A stretch of DNA of 60,169 nucleotides from a bacterium (GCA_021811265.1 JAJZPH010000006.1:1-60169); one strand, 5' to 3'. Numbered from the stretch's first letter, positions 41,295-51,010 are shown. Program-made: numbers and translations. Notes: a model not told the origin generated them from the letters alone.

Positions 41295-43100
41295 TTATTT
41301 TTTCTCGAGGAAATTTTTTAAACGGAGCAGGTCTTTTTTCGTCAGCCCAGGAATTTTGGCAAGCTCTTCTTGCGAGGCTTTTTTTAGATTTTCGATGCTT
41401 TTGAAATGAACCAAAAGGCGCTTTTTCTTGATAGGGCCGATCCCTTGGATCTCATCTAGAAGAGTATGGGTAATTTTTTTCTGTAGAGATTTTCGATGGA
41501 AGGAGATGGCGACTCGATGCGTCTCGTCACGAATTTTTTGTAGAAAGAAGAGTAGAGGCGAACGCAAGGGAAGAAAGAGAGGCTCTTTTTGGTTTTGCAG
41601 AAAAATTTTTTCGGCTCTAAGGCCACGGTCATGGCGGCCCTCTTCTTTTGCAAGGGCTGCCACATCTATGGAGATGATGTTGAGTTCTTTGAGGACATCT
41701 AAAGCGGCGTTGAGCTGCGCCCTGGCTCCATCGATGAGTAGAAGATCGGGCAGGTCTTTTTCTTTGGAAAGATGGCGCAACAGAATGTGGCGTAGAGCAG
41801 GCACATCTCCTTTTTCTTCTGTTTTGATATGAAAAAGCTTAGTTCCTTTTTTTTCTCTTCGGCCATTGAGAAATGTGACCATACCGCCGACACTCTGCTT
41901 TTCTTGGGTGTGGGAGATATCAAAACAGATAATTTTTTTTGGAAAACGGGTCAACAAGAGCTCTTCTTGCAGAGATAAAAGAAGCTTTTCGAAGTGGCAT
42001 AAAAGATCCTCTTCTTGGTGGAAAAGACTATGCGCATTTTGATTTGCAATCGAAAGGAGCTCTTTATTGACTCCCTTTTGCGGGAAGAGAAGAGAAATGG
42101 ACTTTTCTTTCGATGAGAAAATCTCTTCGATTTGGAATTGGTGGGGCAGGGCAAGAGGAAGAAGAATTTTTTGGGGAAGATTTTCATGGTAGTGTTGCAA
42201 AAGGAAAGATTCTAAAAGCTCATCGCTTGTCGAAAGGATATTGGAGAAGCTAAAATGTTCCGACGCAATGAGCATTCCTTCTCGATAGATGAGTTTTGCA
42301 ATGAGAAAGGAGCTTCCTTCTTGATAGAGGCCAAGCACATCAAGGCTGCTCTTTGCATAAGTCTGCACATGCTGAGAGGCCAAAATGTGTTCGATCATGC
42401 GGGTTTTCTCTAACAAAAGTTGTGCTTTTTCAAATTGCAGTTTTTCCGCAGCTATTTGCATCTCTTTTTTTAGCGCATGGAGAATCTTTTTATCCTGTCC
42501 CTTGAGAAAAGAGGCAATCTCTTCGACTTTTTCTCGGTATTCAAGATCTGTGCATTTGTGGGTGCAGGGAGCTAAACACTTTTTCATTTCAAAGAGAATG
42601 CAGGGACGTGTGCGATTGATAAGTTCTGCGTCGGAACATTGGCGCAAGGGAAATAGGTTGAGGACAAGATCAAAAACTTCTCGCGCTGCTTTTGCACTGG
42701 TATAGGGGCCGAAAAGCTCTCCTCGTATTTTTTGGTTTTTATGCAGTCGTGCAATGAGAAGACGGGGGTAGGGGTGTTTTGTCAGAAGAAGGGAGACGTA
42801 GGTTTTGTCGTCTTTGAGAAGAATGTTGTACTTGGGCTGGTATTTTTTGATCAGATTGTTTTCCAAAAGGAGAGCTTCTTTTTCCGTGGGGACGAGGAGG
42901 GTTTCAATGGATGCTACTTGTGCAAGTAGCGGTGCAATTTGGGGCCGTTGGTCGGTTTTGGATTGAAAGTATTGCTTCAAGCGGCTTTGGATATTTTTGG
43001 CCTTCCCCACATAGAGGATCTTGCCAGATGCATCTTTCATGATGTAGATGCCCGTTTCTTTGGGATAAGAAGAGAGGAAAAAATTCTTCATGCTCGTCAC
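41295..43100 (-). CDS. uvrC: Excinuclease ABC subunit C
   Basis: UvrC makes both incisions in nucleotide excision repair. The 601-residue protein shows the GIY-YIG nuclease ('KETGIYIMKDASGKILYVGKA', residues 14-34), a UvrB-binding region with 'AAEKLQFEKAQLLLEKT', the RNase-H-like half with 'CFDISHTQ' and 'PDLLLIDGARAQL', and C-terminal helix-hairpin-helix repeats ('IQGIGPIKKKRLLVHF'). Start is GTG 43100 overlapping the mutS stop as GTGA, or ATG 43091. Cotranscription with mutS is likely. Confidence 0.95.
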   Translation of the reverse strand: MTSMKNFFLSSYPKETGIYIMKDASGKILYVGKAKNIQSRLKQYFQSKTDQRPQIAPLLAQVASIETLLVPTEKEALLLENNLIKKYQPKYNILLKDDKTYVSLLLTKHPYPRLLIARLHKNQKIRGELFGPYTSAKAAREVFDLVLNLFPLRQCSDAELINRTRPCILFEMKKCLAPCTHKCTDLEYREKVEEIASFLKGQDKKILHALKKEMQIAAEKLQFEKAQLLLEKTRMIEHILASQHVQTYAKSSLDVLGLYQEGSSFLIAKLIYREGMLIASEHFSFSNILSTSDELLESFLLQHYHENLPQKILLPLALPHQFQIEEIFSSKEKSISLLFPQKGVNKELLSIANQNAHSLFHQEEDLLCHFEKLLLSLQEELLLTRFPKKIICFDISHTQEKQSVGGMVTFLNGRREKKGTKLFHIKTEEKGDVPALRHILLRHLSKEKDLPDLLLIDGARAQLNAALDVLKELNIISIDVAALAKEEGRHDRGLRAEKIFLQNQKEPLFLPLRSPLLFFLQKIRDETHRVAISFHRKSLQKKITHTLLDEIQGIGPIKKKRLLVHFKSIENLKKASQEELAKIPGLTKKDLLRLKNFLEKK

Positions 43101-45718
43101 CCGTGCAAGGAACTAGTTCCTAAGGCTTTTTGTTGCAAGTCAAAGAGCTTTTGCTGGGCCTGGATGGGCGATAGGTGGTTTAGGTCGAGATGGCATAAGA
43201 TTTCTTTGATCTCTTGTAGCAAAAGAGCATCGCGAGAAAAAAGAAAAAGCTGCTCTTCGGTTTTTGTCTTGCCCTTCTCAACTTTTTGTTCTTTGCGTGG
43301 CTGATTTTCAAAGGAAAGAAGCATCGCCTGCGCTTTTTTGATCGCGTCGAGAGGAAGGCCTGCTAGTTTGGCTACGTGAATACCATAACTTTTATCGGTC
43401 CCTCCACGCATGATCTTGTGCAAGAAGAAGATGCCAGATGCAGTCTCTTCGACGGCAACATTGTAGTTGACGGCACCTCGGATTTTTCCTTCGAGCTCTG
43501 TGAGCTCACAGTAATGGGTCGCAAATAGTGTTTTGGCTTTTTTCCCTGGCATTGTGAGAAGAAATTCTGCAACGGCCCATGCGATGGAAATACCATCATA
43601 GGTGCTGGTCCCTCTTCCCACTTCGTCGAGCAGGACCAGAGATCTGTTCGTTGCATTATTGAGGATGTTGGCGGTTTCCGTCATTTCTACCATGAAGGTG
43701 GATTGCCCTTTGGCTATGTCATCTGTAGCACCAATTCTGGAAAAGAGCTTGTCGACGATTCCAATATGGGCACTATCTGCAGGGACAAAAGATCCCATCT
43801 GTGCCAGGATGACGATGAGCGCCACTTGGCGGATATAGGTGGACTTTCCTGCCATGTTGGGACCGGTAATCAAAAAGAGCTGATTTTCATCGCTGTCCAT
43901 CAAAGTATCGTTGGGAATGAACGTAGAAAAACCAAGGCTTTTTTCGATGATGGGGTGGCGTCCATTTTGAATTCGCAAAAGGGTACTCTCATCTACTTGA
44001 GGCCTGACGTAGTGATTTTTTTTGGCAAGTGTTGCAAGAGATGCGAGAACATCGATGAGACTAGTTGCTGCAGCGACTCGATAGATTTCTTCTGAGCCAT
44101 TGGCTACCTTTGCTCTCAGCTCCTGATAGATGGCAGCTTCAAGAGCCAGGCTTCTTTCTTCTGCAGAAAGTATTTTTTGTTCGAAGGACTTGAGCTCATC
44201 TGTGCTATAGCGCTCGGCGGAGGTGAGCGTCTGTCTTCTGTGGAAGGTGGGGGGGATTTTATCTGCCTGGCCTCGGCTGACCTCGATGAAATAGCCAAAG
44301 ATTTGGGTAAAACCCACTTTCAGATTTTTGATGGAGGTTTCTTCTCTCAGACGATTTTGATAGGAGCTAATCCAGCTTCTGCTGTCTTGGCAGATCGAGC
44401 GAAGCTCGTCCAGAGAAGGATCAGCGCCAGAGCGAATCACCTCACCATCTGAGAGCCTCAAAGGAGGAAGGTCGACGAGCGTTTTTTGGATGAGTTGGGC
44501 AAGAAAGGACAAATCGACCAGCTGCTCGGTTGCTTGCTCGAAAAGAGAGGATGTCAGAGGAGCGATGGCCTCTTTTAATCTAGGAAGGGCTTCCAATGAG
44601 GTGCGCAGGTGGACCATTTCTCTTGGAGATTCCATGCGGCTGCACACTTTCATGATGAGCCTCTCCAAATCTTTGATAGGATCTAGAAGGGACGGTAAGA
44701 GGGCCAATAACTCTTCTTTCTGGCACAGCTCAGCAATTGCTTCTTGTCTTTTTTTGATCTCTTCTACCGACAGAAGAGGGGAGTGGAGCCAGCTGCGCAG
44801 CTTTCGTCCTCCCATCGCAGTAGAGGTTTGATCGAGAAAGTGGATGAGCGTGTTTTTTTTGTCAGAAGAAAGAGAGTCGAAGAGTTCGAGGTTTTTCATA
44901 CAGGAGTAGTCGATCGACATGTTGGAGGAGGCTTGCTCGACTTGCAGGTGGCGTATGTGAGAGAGGTTGAGGTGGAGCTCTTCGGAAAGATGGGACAAAA
45001 GCGCACCGGCAGCTTCGATAGCGGCGTTTTTGCCACCAAGGCCAAAACCATCGAGTGTTTGGAGTTGGAAGTGGGCTAAAAGAGTTTCGCTTGTGATTTT
45101 CAAATCAAAATGAAACTCTTCTTTTGTGTTGAGAAGGAAGGGAAAAGCATAGGAGAGTTCGGAAAAAAATTCCGGATGGTTCTGCACAAATTTTTTTGAA
45201 GCCAAAAACTCTGAGGGCTTGAGGCGCAAAAGTTCGGTGAGGAGCTGGTTTTTTTCGTCCAGCTCGCGCACTCGAAACTCTGCAGTGGTCAAATCCATCA
45301 AAGCAAGTCCGAAAATTTTTCCGGTCTGGCTAATGGAAGCAAAGAAGTTGTTGTTTTTTTCGGAAAGCAGCTTGGATTCGATGATGGTCCCGGGAGTGAT
45401 GATGCGCACAATATCGCGCCGCACCAGCGTTTTTCCTTTTTTTGCCTCTTCCATCTGTTCTGCGACAGCGATTTTGTATCCTTTGGCAATGAGTTTGTCG
45501 ATGTAGTTGTCGACCGCATGGAAAGGAACTCCGCACATGGGAGAATCCTGTCTGTGGGTGAGTGTCAAGTTGAGTTCTTTGGAGACCAAAGTCGCATCTT
45601 CGTAAAAGGCTTCATAAAAATCTCCCAGGCGAAATAAAAGCAGGGCATCTTTTGCTTCTTTTTTACAAGAATGCCACTGCTGCATGAGAGGGGTCATATT
45701 TTGTGTCATGCTGCTCAT
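43097..45718 (-). CDS. mutS: DNA mismatch repair protein MutS
   Basis: An 873-residue MutS, full length. The N-terminal mismatch-reading motif is 'LLFRLGDFYEAFYEDA' (the Phe-x-Glu element) near residue 27. The ATPase has Walker A 'ITGPNMAGKSTYIRQVALI' near 620, Walker B 'LVLLDEVGRGTSTYDGISIAW' and 'LFATHYCELTELE'. The last gene pair order mutS-uvrC on the same strand matches Chlamydia. Its 3' end overlaps uvrC by 4 bp. Confidence 0.97.
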   Translation of the reverse strand: MSSMTQNMTPLMQQWHSCKKEAKDALLLFRLGDFYEAFYEDATLVSKELNLTLTHRQDSPMCGVPFHAVDNYIDKLIAKGYKIAVAEQMEEAKKGKTLVRRDIVRIITPGTIIESKLLSEKNNNFFASISQTGKIFGLALMDLTTAEFRVRELDEKNQLLTELLRLKPSEFLASKKFVQNHPEFFSELSYAFPFLLNTKEEFHFDLKITSETLLAHFQLQTLDGFGLGGKNAAIEAAGALLSHLSEELHLNLSHIRHLQVEQASSNMSIDYSCMKNLELFDSLSSDKKNTLIHFLDQTSTAMGGRKLRSWLHSPLLSVEEIKKRQEAIAELCQKEELLALLPSLLDPIKDLERLIMKVCSRMESPREMVHLRTSLEALPRLKEAIAPLTSSLFEQATEQLVDLSFLAQLIQKTLVDLPPLRLSDGEVIRSGADPSLDELRSICQDSRSWISSYQNRLREETSIKNLKVGFTQIFGYFIEVSRGQADKIPPTFHRRQTLTSAERYSTDELKSFEQKILSAEERSLALEAAIYQELRAKVANGSEEIYRVAAATSLIDVLASLATLAKKNHYVRPQVDESTLLRIQNGRHPIIEKSLGFSTFIPNDTLMDSDENQLFLITGPNMAGKSTYIRQVALIVILAQMGSFVPADSAHIGIVDKLFSRIGATDDIAKGQSTFMVEMTETANILNNATNRSLVLLDEVGRGTSTYDGISIAWAVAEFLLTMPGKKAKTLFATHYCELTELEGKIRGAVNYNVAVEETASGIFFLHKIMRGGTDKSYGIHVAKLAGLPLDAIKKAQAMLLSFENQPRKEQKVEKGKTKTEEQLFLFSRDALLLQEIKEILCHLDLNHLSPIQAQQKLFDLQQKALGTSSLHG

Positions 45719-45775
45719 AAATCTTTTTTCCTAAATCCAATAACCTCTATACAATAACCCAAAAGGAAGTTTTCT

Positions 45776-46552
45776 ATGTGGGGATTTTTTCGCAAAGAGA
45801 AAAAAACCAATACTCTCTCTTTTGCTACCTCTTGTTGGGAAAAAGATTGGCGACAGATTCTTTTAAACGAAGAATACTTGCAGAAAAAAATGATTGAAAA
45901 TCATTGTGGTTCTTTTCGTGAAAAGATATTGATTATCAATAACGTAGATGATGAAGACCTCGTTTCTTTTCATGCGAAAAAGCTCAAAGAAAAAAATATT
46001 CTGACCCAAGTTTATCTATCGCGCTATACAGAAAAAGAGGTTTTGGACTTTTTTCAGCTCAAACGATCCGATTTTCGCATAGGAGAAGACGCTTCCTCTT
46101 ATGAAAATGTGACTCCTGATTGGATTTATTACAATGCTCTCGCTCCTTTAAGCGCCATCTACTTGGCGAAGAGTGACTTTCTTCTTTACATGACGGGAGA
46201 TGTCTACTTGGACCAACCGATCGCGTGGACGGATCAAGCAATGGAAAAAATGCAGAAGAGAACAAGCTATAAGGTTGCCAATCTCAGTTGGAATGGCAAC
46301 TATGCGGAGGCGAGAAAAGAGAGTTTTCGAAAAGATGGAGATTTTTTTGTTGCAAAGAGTGGATTTTCCGATCAGATGTTTTTGGTAGCTACAAAAGATT
46401 TTCGACAGCCCATCTATGGAGAGATCAGAAGCGATGCTGCCCATTTTCCCAGAGGAGATGTGTTTGAAAAGAGAGTTTATAGCTTTATGAAAAATCATGG
46501 ATGGCAAAGAATAATCTATAGTAGAGGATCTTACATACACAAAAGCTTTTGA
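45776..46552 (+). CDS. Putative glycosyltransferase-like protein
   Basis: The 258-residue protein has the feel of a GT-A fold: 'TLSFATSCWEKDWRQILL' at the start, a Rossmann-like 'EKILIINNVDDEDLV' near residue 50, and 'AKSDFLLYMTGDVYLD' near 130 where a nucleotide-sugar-binding Asp would be. No clear DxD is present, so activity is uncertain. No membrane helix. It lies divergent from mutS and just before dnaG (TTGA overlap with an alternative dnaG start). The role may be in surface polysaccharide; this is inference. Confidence 0.5.
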   Translation: MWGFFRKEKKTNTLSFATSCWEKDWRQILLNEEYLQKKMIENHCGSFREKILIINNVDDEDLVSFHAKKLKEKNILTQVYLSRYTEKEVLDFFQLKRSDFRIGEDASSYENVTPDWIYYNALAPLSAIYLAKSDFLLYMTGDVYLDQPIAWTDQAMEKMQKRTSYKVANLSWNGNYAEARKESFRKDGDFFVAKSGFSDQMFLVATKDFRQPIYGEIRSDAAHFPRGDVFEKRVYSFMKNHGWQRIIYSRGSYIHKSF

Positions 46553-46557
46553 GAAAT

Positions 46558-48321
46558 ATGCCCATTTTTACAAAAGAGAGCTTGGAAAAACTCAGAGAGA
46601 GAATTGATCTCGTCGAAGTGCTTTCTCCCTATGTACAATTTACAAAGGCGGGAGCTTTTTTCAAAGCTTGCTGTCCTTTTCATGATGAAAAGACCCCCTC
46701 TTTTATGATCCAGAGGGGGGACAGCCACTATCATTGCTATGGCTGTGGAGCACATGGAGATGCCATTGGCTTTCTCATGAATCATCAAAAGATGAGCTTT
46801 TTGGATGCCGTAGAATCTTTGGCAGAAAAGTTTCAGGTTTCTTTAGAGATGGTGGCAGGACACAATGATGAAGATAAGCAGAAAAGAGCGCTTCTCAAGG
46901 AGGTAAATGAAAAGGCGGCCTATTTTTTCCATTTTCTTCTTTTGCATAGTGAAGAGGGAAGAGAGGCTCTTTCCTATCTCTATGAGCGAGGAATTGATTT
47001 GGAGATGATCCAAGCTTTTCAGCTGGGATTCGCTTCTAAAGATCCGAAGCTTTTTCAAAAGATGCTCACTGCCCAAAAGATCAAGCGAGAGCTTTTAGAA
47101 GAGGCTGGCCTCGTCCATCCTTCGGGAAGAGATTTTTTCCAAGAGCGTATTATGATTCCGATCCAAGATGCGATGGGCTCTGTGGTCGGATTCAGCGCAA
47201 GGAAGTTTCGCGAAGAGACCTTTGGCCCCAAATATATCAACACTCCAGAAACCCTTCTTTTTAAAAAATCAAAGATTCTTTTTGGCTACTTCCAGTCACG
47301 TAGAAAAATTGCCAAGCAAAGAGAGGCGATTATTGTGGAGGGGCAGATCGATGCAATGCGCCTGATTCATGGGGGATTCGACTATACGATCGCGTCGCAA
47401 GGGACCGCTTTTACCGAATCGCACGCCGAAGAGCTGATCCATTTGGGGGTGAGTAGAGTTTTTCTTGCCTTTGATGGAGATTCTGCTGGGCAAGAGGCGG
47501 CTGCTAAGGTAGGACACCTCTTTCAAAAGCGGGCCATTGAGGCCTTCGTTCTTTCTCTTCCTGAAAAACAGGATCCCGATCTGATCTTGCGAGAAGAGGG
47601 CCCGGGTGCCTGGCAGGACTATTTGGACAAGAGCCTTGACTATTTGACCTTTCTTGTGAGAAAGCATGCGGAAAAAGTCAATATGGACTCTCCTGCTGCC
47701 AAGGCGGAGATGGTAGAATCCCTTGCCCATAAAATCCGCGAGTGGGACCAGCCGCTGATGGTCCATGAGAGTCTTAAAAAATTGGCACGACTGACGCAGA
47801 CATCAGAATCGATGCTTTTGCACAACGAAGAAAGTCCCAACCTCTTTTTGAAGAGCTTCGACCATGTGACGGCCTCCGCCTTTGATCCCGATCTGATTTT
47901 GGAAAGCGATCTATTGCGTCTTCTTATTTTTTTTGGCGCAACGAAAAAAGATCTGATCGCCAAGGCTTTTTTGCACTTAAAAGAGACAGATTTTAGAACT
48001 GATGTGGGCCGGCGTCTCTTTCTTCTCTGTTCAGAGGCAAACCAGCAAGGCCGTTCTTTTGATCTTCTTTCTTTAGCCATCGACCTCAAAGAAGAATCCG
48101 ACCAGACCTTTCTCTCCGAGCTTTTGGCAAAAAAACTTCCCGAAGAAAGAGCAGAAGATTTTTTTATCCAGACTTTGCAAAAAATTTTAGATCGCGAATG
48201 GATGAGCCGCCGCGAGGTAATACGCCAAAAGATTCAAAGCGCAAAGTGTTCTCACGAAGAAGCCCTTCTTTTGGCCAAAGAATTTGACGAAATCAAAAAG
48301 AACCGTCCCCAAATTTTGTAG
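46558..48321 (+). CDS. dnaG: DNA primase
   Basis: DnaG lays RNA primers at the replication fork. The 587-residue protein begins with the CHC2 zinc finger ('CCPFHDEKTPSF' then 'HYHCYGCGAHGDAIGFLM', residues 37-80), has the RNA-polymerase core 'ERIMIPIQDAMGSVVGFSAR', and the Toprim 'AIIVEGQIDAMRLI' and 'FLAFDGDSAGQEAA'. ATG 46558 is chosen over upstream TTG 46549, because it starts at the family position. It converges on the glycyl-tRNA synthetase with 8 bp between. Confidence 0.95.
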   Translation: MPIFTKESLEKLRERIDLVEVLSPYVQFTKAGAFFKACCPFHDEKTPSFMIQRGDSHYHCYGCGAHGDAIGFLMNHQKMSFLDAVESLAEKFQVSLEMVAGHNDEDKQKRALLKEVNEKAAYFFHFLLLHSEEGREALSYLYERGIDLEMIQAFQLGFASKDPKLFQKMLTAQKIKRELLEEAGLVHPSGRDFFQERIMIPIQDAMGSVVGFSARKFREETFGPKYINTPETLLFKKSKILFGYFQSRRKIAKQREAIIVEGQIDAMRLIHGGFDYTIASQGTAFTESHAEELIHLGVSRVFLAFDGDSAGQEAAAKVGHLFQKRAIEAFVLSLPEKQDPDLILREEGPGAWQDYLDKSLDYLTFLVRKHAEKVNMDSPAAKAEMVESLAHKIREWDQPLMVHESLKKLARLTQTSESMLLHNEESPNLFLKSFDHVTASAFDPDLILESDLLRLLIFFGATKKDLIAKAFLHLKETDFRTDVGRRLFLLCSEANQQGRSFDLLSLAIDLKEESDQTFLSELLAKKLPEERAEDFFIQTLQKILDREWMSRREVIRQKIQSAKCSHEEALLLAKEFDEIKKNRPQIL

Positions 48322-48329
48322 GCATTTTC

Positions 48330-49712
48330 TTAGAGATCGAGCTGCAGATGCTCTTGTACAACAGGGACAAGATCGCCGATGGCAACGCGTTTCTGTTTCA
48401 GAGTGTCGCGATCGCGAATAGTTACTGTCTGATTTTCTAAAGTTTCAAAATCTATTGTGATGCAATAAGGAGTGCCCAGCTCATCTTGACGACGATAGCG
48501 GCGGCCAATGGCTCCCCCTTCGTCATATTCTGTGTTCCAATGTTTTTTTAGCAAAAGATAGACTTCACGTGCTTTTTCTACGAGAGCCTCCTTTTTCATC
48601 AAAGGAAAGACAGCGCATTTCACAGGTGCAATCTTGGGAGAAAAATGGAGAACGGTGCGCATTTCGCCATTTTCAAGCGTCTCTTCATCATAGGCGTTGC
48701 ATAAGAGGGCCAAGATAGTGCGATCCACTCCAAAAGTGGGTTCCACGACGTGGGGAATGAAACGTTCTTTAGTTTCAGGATTGGTATATTCGAGAGGAAC
48801 TTTGGAAAATTCAGCGTGGCGTTTCAGATCAAAATCGGTGCGGTAGGCGATGCCATAGAGCTCGCTTCTTCCAAAGGGAAAATCGTAGACGATATCCACA
48901 GTTCTTTTGGAATAATGAGAAAGCTCTTCTTTGCTATGCTCTTTTTCGTGCACTTTGTTCGGATCGAGTCCAATGAGCGCACACCAGTTATGCATACATG
49001 AGAGCCAATCGGTAAATGTTTTTTCCCAATTCTTCTCTTCAATAAAATACTCGATTTCCATTTGCTCGAATTCAATCACGCGAAAGATGAAATTCCCCGG
49101 AGTGATCTCATTGCGAAAGGCTTTACCAATTTGGGCAATTCCAAAGGGGATCTTGACCCGCATGGTATCGATTATGTTTTTGTAGTCCAAAAAGATGGCC
49201 TGCGCCGTTTCAGGACGCAGGTAGGCTACCTCTTCTCCGCCCGTTTTGCTCATAGGAGTATGGAACATCAAATTGAAGGTGCGGGCATCGGTAAAGTTTT
49301 TAGATCCGCATTTAGGACAATGGATCCCTTTTTCTTTAACAAAAAGAGTCATGTCGCTCAGTGACATTCCCACTACTTCTTTTCCTAAAACATCTTCGAT
49401 AAGATGGTCGACGCGGAAACGGCTTTTACAATCTTTGCAGTCGATGAGTGCATCGTTAAAACCCTCCAAATGTCCAGAGGCTTTCCAAGCTTGCGGATGC
49501 AATAAGATCGGTCCGTCAATACCCACCATGTCTTCGCGTTCATGCACAAAAGTTTTCCAGAAGAGATCTTTGACGTTTTTTTTCAGCTCTGCGCCATAGG
49601 GTCCATAGGAATAGGTGTTGGCAAAGCCTCCGTAAATTTCCGAACCTGGATAGACAAAGCCTCTTCTCTTGCAAAGAGCGACAATGGGTTTTAAAGAATC
49701 GATCTTAGACAT
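48330..49712 (-). CDS. glyQS: Glycyl-tRNA synthetase, alpha2 (archaeal/eukaryotic-like) type
   Basis: This 460-residue enzyme charges tRNA-Gly. It is the homodimeric class II type: motif 1 'GFVYPGSEIYGGFANTYSYGP', zinc-like pairs 'CKDCKSRFRVDHLIE' and 'CPKCGSKNFTDARTFNLMF', 'YLRPETAQAIF', motif 2 'GKAFRNEITPGNFIFRVIEF' and motif 3 'HVVEPTFGVDRTI'. C. trachomatis instead has one long alpha-beta fusion between dnaG and pgsA. Here an unrelated enzyme class occupies the same genome position, so a displacement in place is likely. No T-box leader is seen upstream. Confidence 0.94.
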   Translation of the reverse strand: MSKIDSLKPIVALCKRRGFVYPGSEIYGGFANTYSYGPYGAELKKNVKDLFWKTFVHEREDMVGIDGPILLHPQAWKASGHLEGFNDALIDCKDCKSRFRVDHLIEDVLGKEVVGMSLSDMTLFVKEKGIHCPKCGSKNFTDARTFNLMFHTPMSKTGGEEVAYLRPETAQAIFLDYKNIIDTMRVKIPFGIAQIGKAFRNEITPGNFIFRVIEFEQMEIEYFIEEKNWEKTFTDWLSCMHNWCALIGLDPNKVHEKEHSKEELSHYSKRTVDIVYDFPFGRSELYGIAYRTDFDLKRHAEFSKVPLEYTNPETKERFIPHVVEPTFGVDRTILALLCNAYDEETLENGEMRTVLHFSPKIAPVKCAVFPLMKKEALVEKAREVYLLLKKHWNTEYDEGGAIGRRYRRQDELGTPYCITIDFETLENQTVTIRDRDTLKQKRVAIGDLVPVVQEHLQLDL

Positions 49713-49815
49713 ATAGCACCATAAAAAGCCGCTAAGGGCTCTTTTTTCCTCAACTTTTATCAGGTTGACCTGAAAAGGAAAAGAGATTTATTCTTTCATA
49801 GTAAGAGAAAAAGCC

Positions 49816-50598
49816 ATGAATATTGAGCCTCCCTTTTTTTCCATTGTTCTGATCGTGCCCGACTCTTACCATCTTGTCCTTGTGACGATCAACAGCTTGT
49901 GCGAGCAAACCTTTCAAGATTTTGAGCTGATCGTTGTCGAACATGGTCTTCCTGAAAGCGACATGGAGATGTTGAAAAATTCACTGCCGCAAATTACCAA
50001 AATACATTCTTCTTACCTGCAAGATCATGCTCGTTTGATGAATAAAGGGCTTGGTTTTGCAAAAGGAAAGTATGTGCAGTTTCTTCTGCCAGGAGATGTG
50101 CTGCTGTCCAAACATGTCCTATTAGAACTTAAAAAGAAGATGGAGGAGAATGATTTTCCTCAGATTGTAGCAAGCGGATATTTGGATCGCGAAGAGAAAA
50201 AAACAGGCGATGTCATCTGTCGTCCTCTTTTATTGGATGTCTTAAAAAAAGGACAAATGCCTACCCGGCTACAATCCATCTATTTTTTAAGAATCGTTTT
50301 AGAAGAGGCGCATGGATTCAACAAACGTTACCAGTATCGCGAAGATTTTGAGCTTTTATGTCGTTTATTAAAAAACAAAAAGAGAAAGATTTTCTTTGTT
50401 CCACGCATCTTTGTCGATTATGTCTTTAGAAGAAAAAACACGAAGCAATTCCTCGGAGTAGAATGGGAAACCATGCGCGTTCTCTATCGACATTTTGGTG
50501 TGGTGACCCTTTTTCTCTGGCTTTTTTTTCAAAACCACTTTCACCTGTTCGAATGGTGGTTCCGTTCCATCAAACAAGACTTTTTTCGCAGAGCCTAG
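49816..50598 (+). CDS. Family 2 glycosyltransferase
   Basis: A 260-residue GT2-like protein: 'FFSIVLIVPDSYHLVLVTINSLCEQTFQDFELIVVEHG' (residues 7-44) is the nucleotide-sugar-binding N-terminal half, 'LMNKGLGFAKGKYVQFLLPGDVL' (near 75-98) takes the position of the N-x-G-x3-A-x-G-x-Y-[IV] to DxD element, but the usual DDD/DxD is reduced to G-D. 'GFNKRYQYREDFELLCRLL' matches the later ED acceptor motif. It probably adds a sugar to LPS or another surface glycan. No firm substrate. It stands alone. Confidence 0.78.
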   Translation: MNIEPPFFSIVLIVPDSYHLVLVTINSLCEQTFQDFELIVVEHGLPESDMEMLKNSLPQITKIHSSYLQDHARLMNKGLGFAKGKYVQFLLPGDVLLSKHVLLELKKKMEENDFPQIVASGYLDREEKKTGDVICRPLLLDVLKKGQMPTRLQSIYFLRIVLEEAHGFNKRYQYREDFELLCRLLKNKKRKIFFVPRIFVDYVFRRKNTKQFLGVEWETMRVLYRHFGVVTLFLWLFFQNHFHLFEWWFRSIKQDFFRRA

Positions 50599-50701
50599 AC
50601 AGCTAACATATTCACAATGAGAGACTTTTAATCTGCCAAATGCAAATTGTTTCGCAGAAGCAAGGCAATTACAAGAAGGCCAGACTTTTCTCAGAAACAG
50701 C

Positions 50702-50730
50702 TTGAAAATTTTACCCATTTGAGATAAAAT
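50702..50730 (+). promoter_or_regulatory. Promoter upstream of the small gene at 50757
   Basis: TTGAAA and TAAAAT separated by 17 bp end 26 bp before the ATG. Confidence 0.55.
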
Positions 50731-50756
50731 GCTTTCTGTTTTTAGGAGCAAATGAT

Positions 50757-50975
50757 ATGGAGATCGCACAAGTTGGTATACATCCTCAGCTGCGCATGCA
50801 GAAAGAAGTTTGCTATGCGATTTTGCGTATGCATGCTCTCAATGATTCTCTTATAAGGCAAATGCTTGCCAATATACAAAAGGTGATAGAGGCGCATCAA
50901 GAAGCTTCTTGTCAGATGCATATGGCCCGATGTGCTATTGAACAGAGGCTTGTGCGTTTTGTTCCGATCCTTTAA
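50757..50975 (+). CDS. Small hypothetical protein (72 residues)
   Basis: TAGGAG sits 8 bases before the ATG and a good promoter lies upstream, which is why I regard this short frame as real. The protein is predicted helical with many His, Met and Gln ('IHPQLRMQKEVCYAILRMHA', 'IEAHQEASCQMHMARCAIEQ'). No membrane helix or known motif. It could be cotranscribed with pgsA, which begins 35 bp later. Confidence 0.55.
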   Translation: MEIAQVGIHPQLRMQKEVCYAILRMHALNDSLIRQMLANIQKVIEAHQEASCQMHMARCAIEQRLVRFVPIL

Positions 50976-51010
50976 TCTTTCAGATATCTTCAGATTTTTT
51001 GGGCTGTTTC

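Noticed and set aside
49727-49745. Hairpin upstream of the glycyl-tRNA synthetase considered as a T-box or attenuator
   Set aside because: The stem is only four base pairs and no T-box conserved bases or specifier loop are seen in the 103-bp gap.
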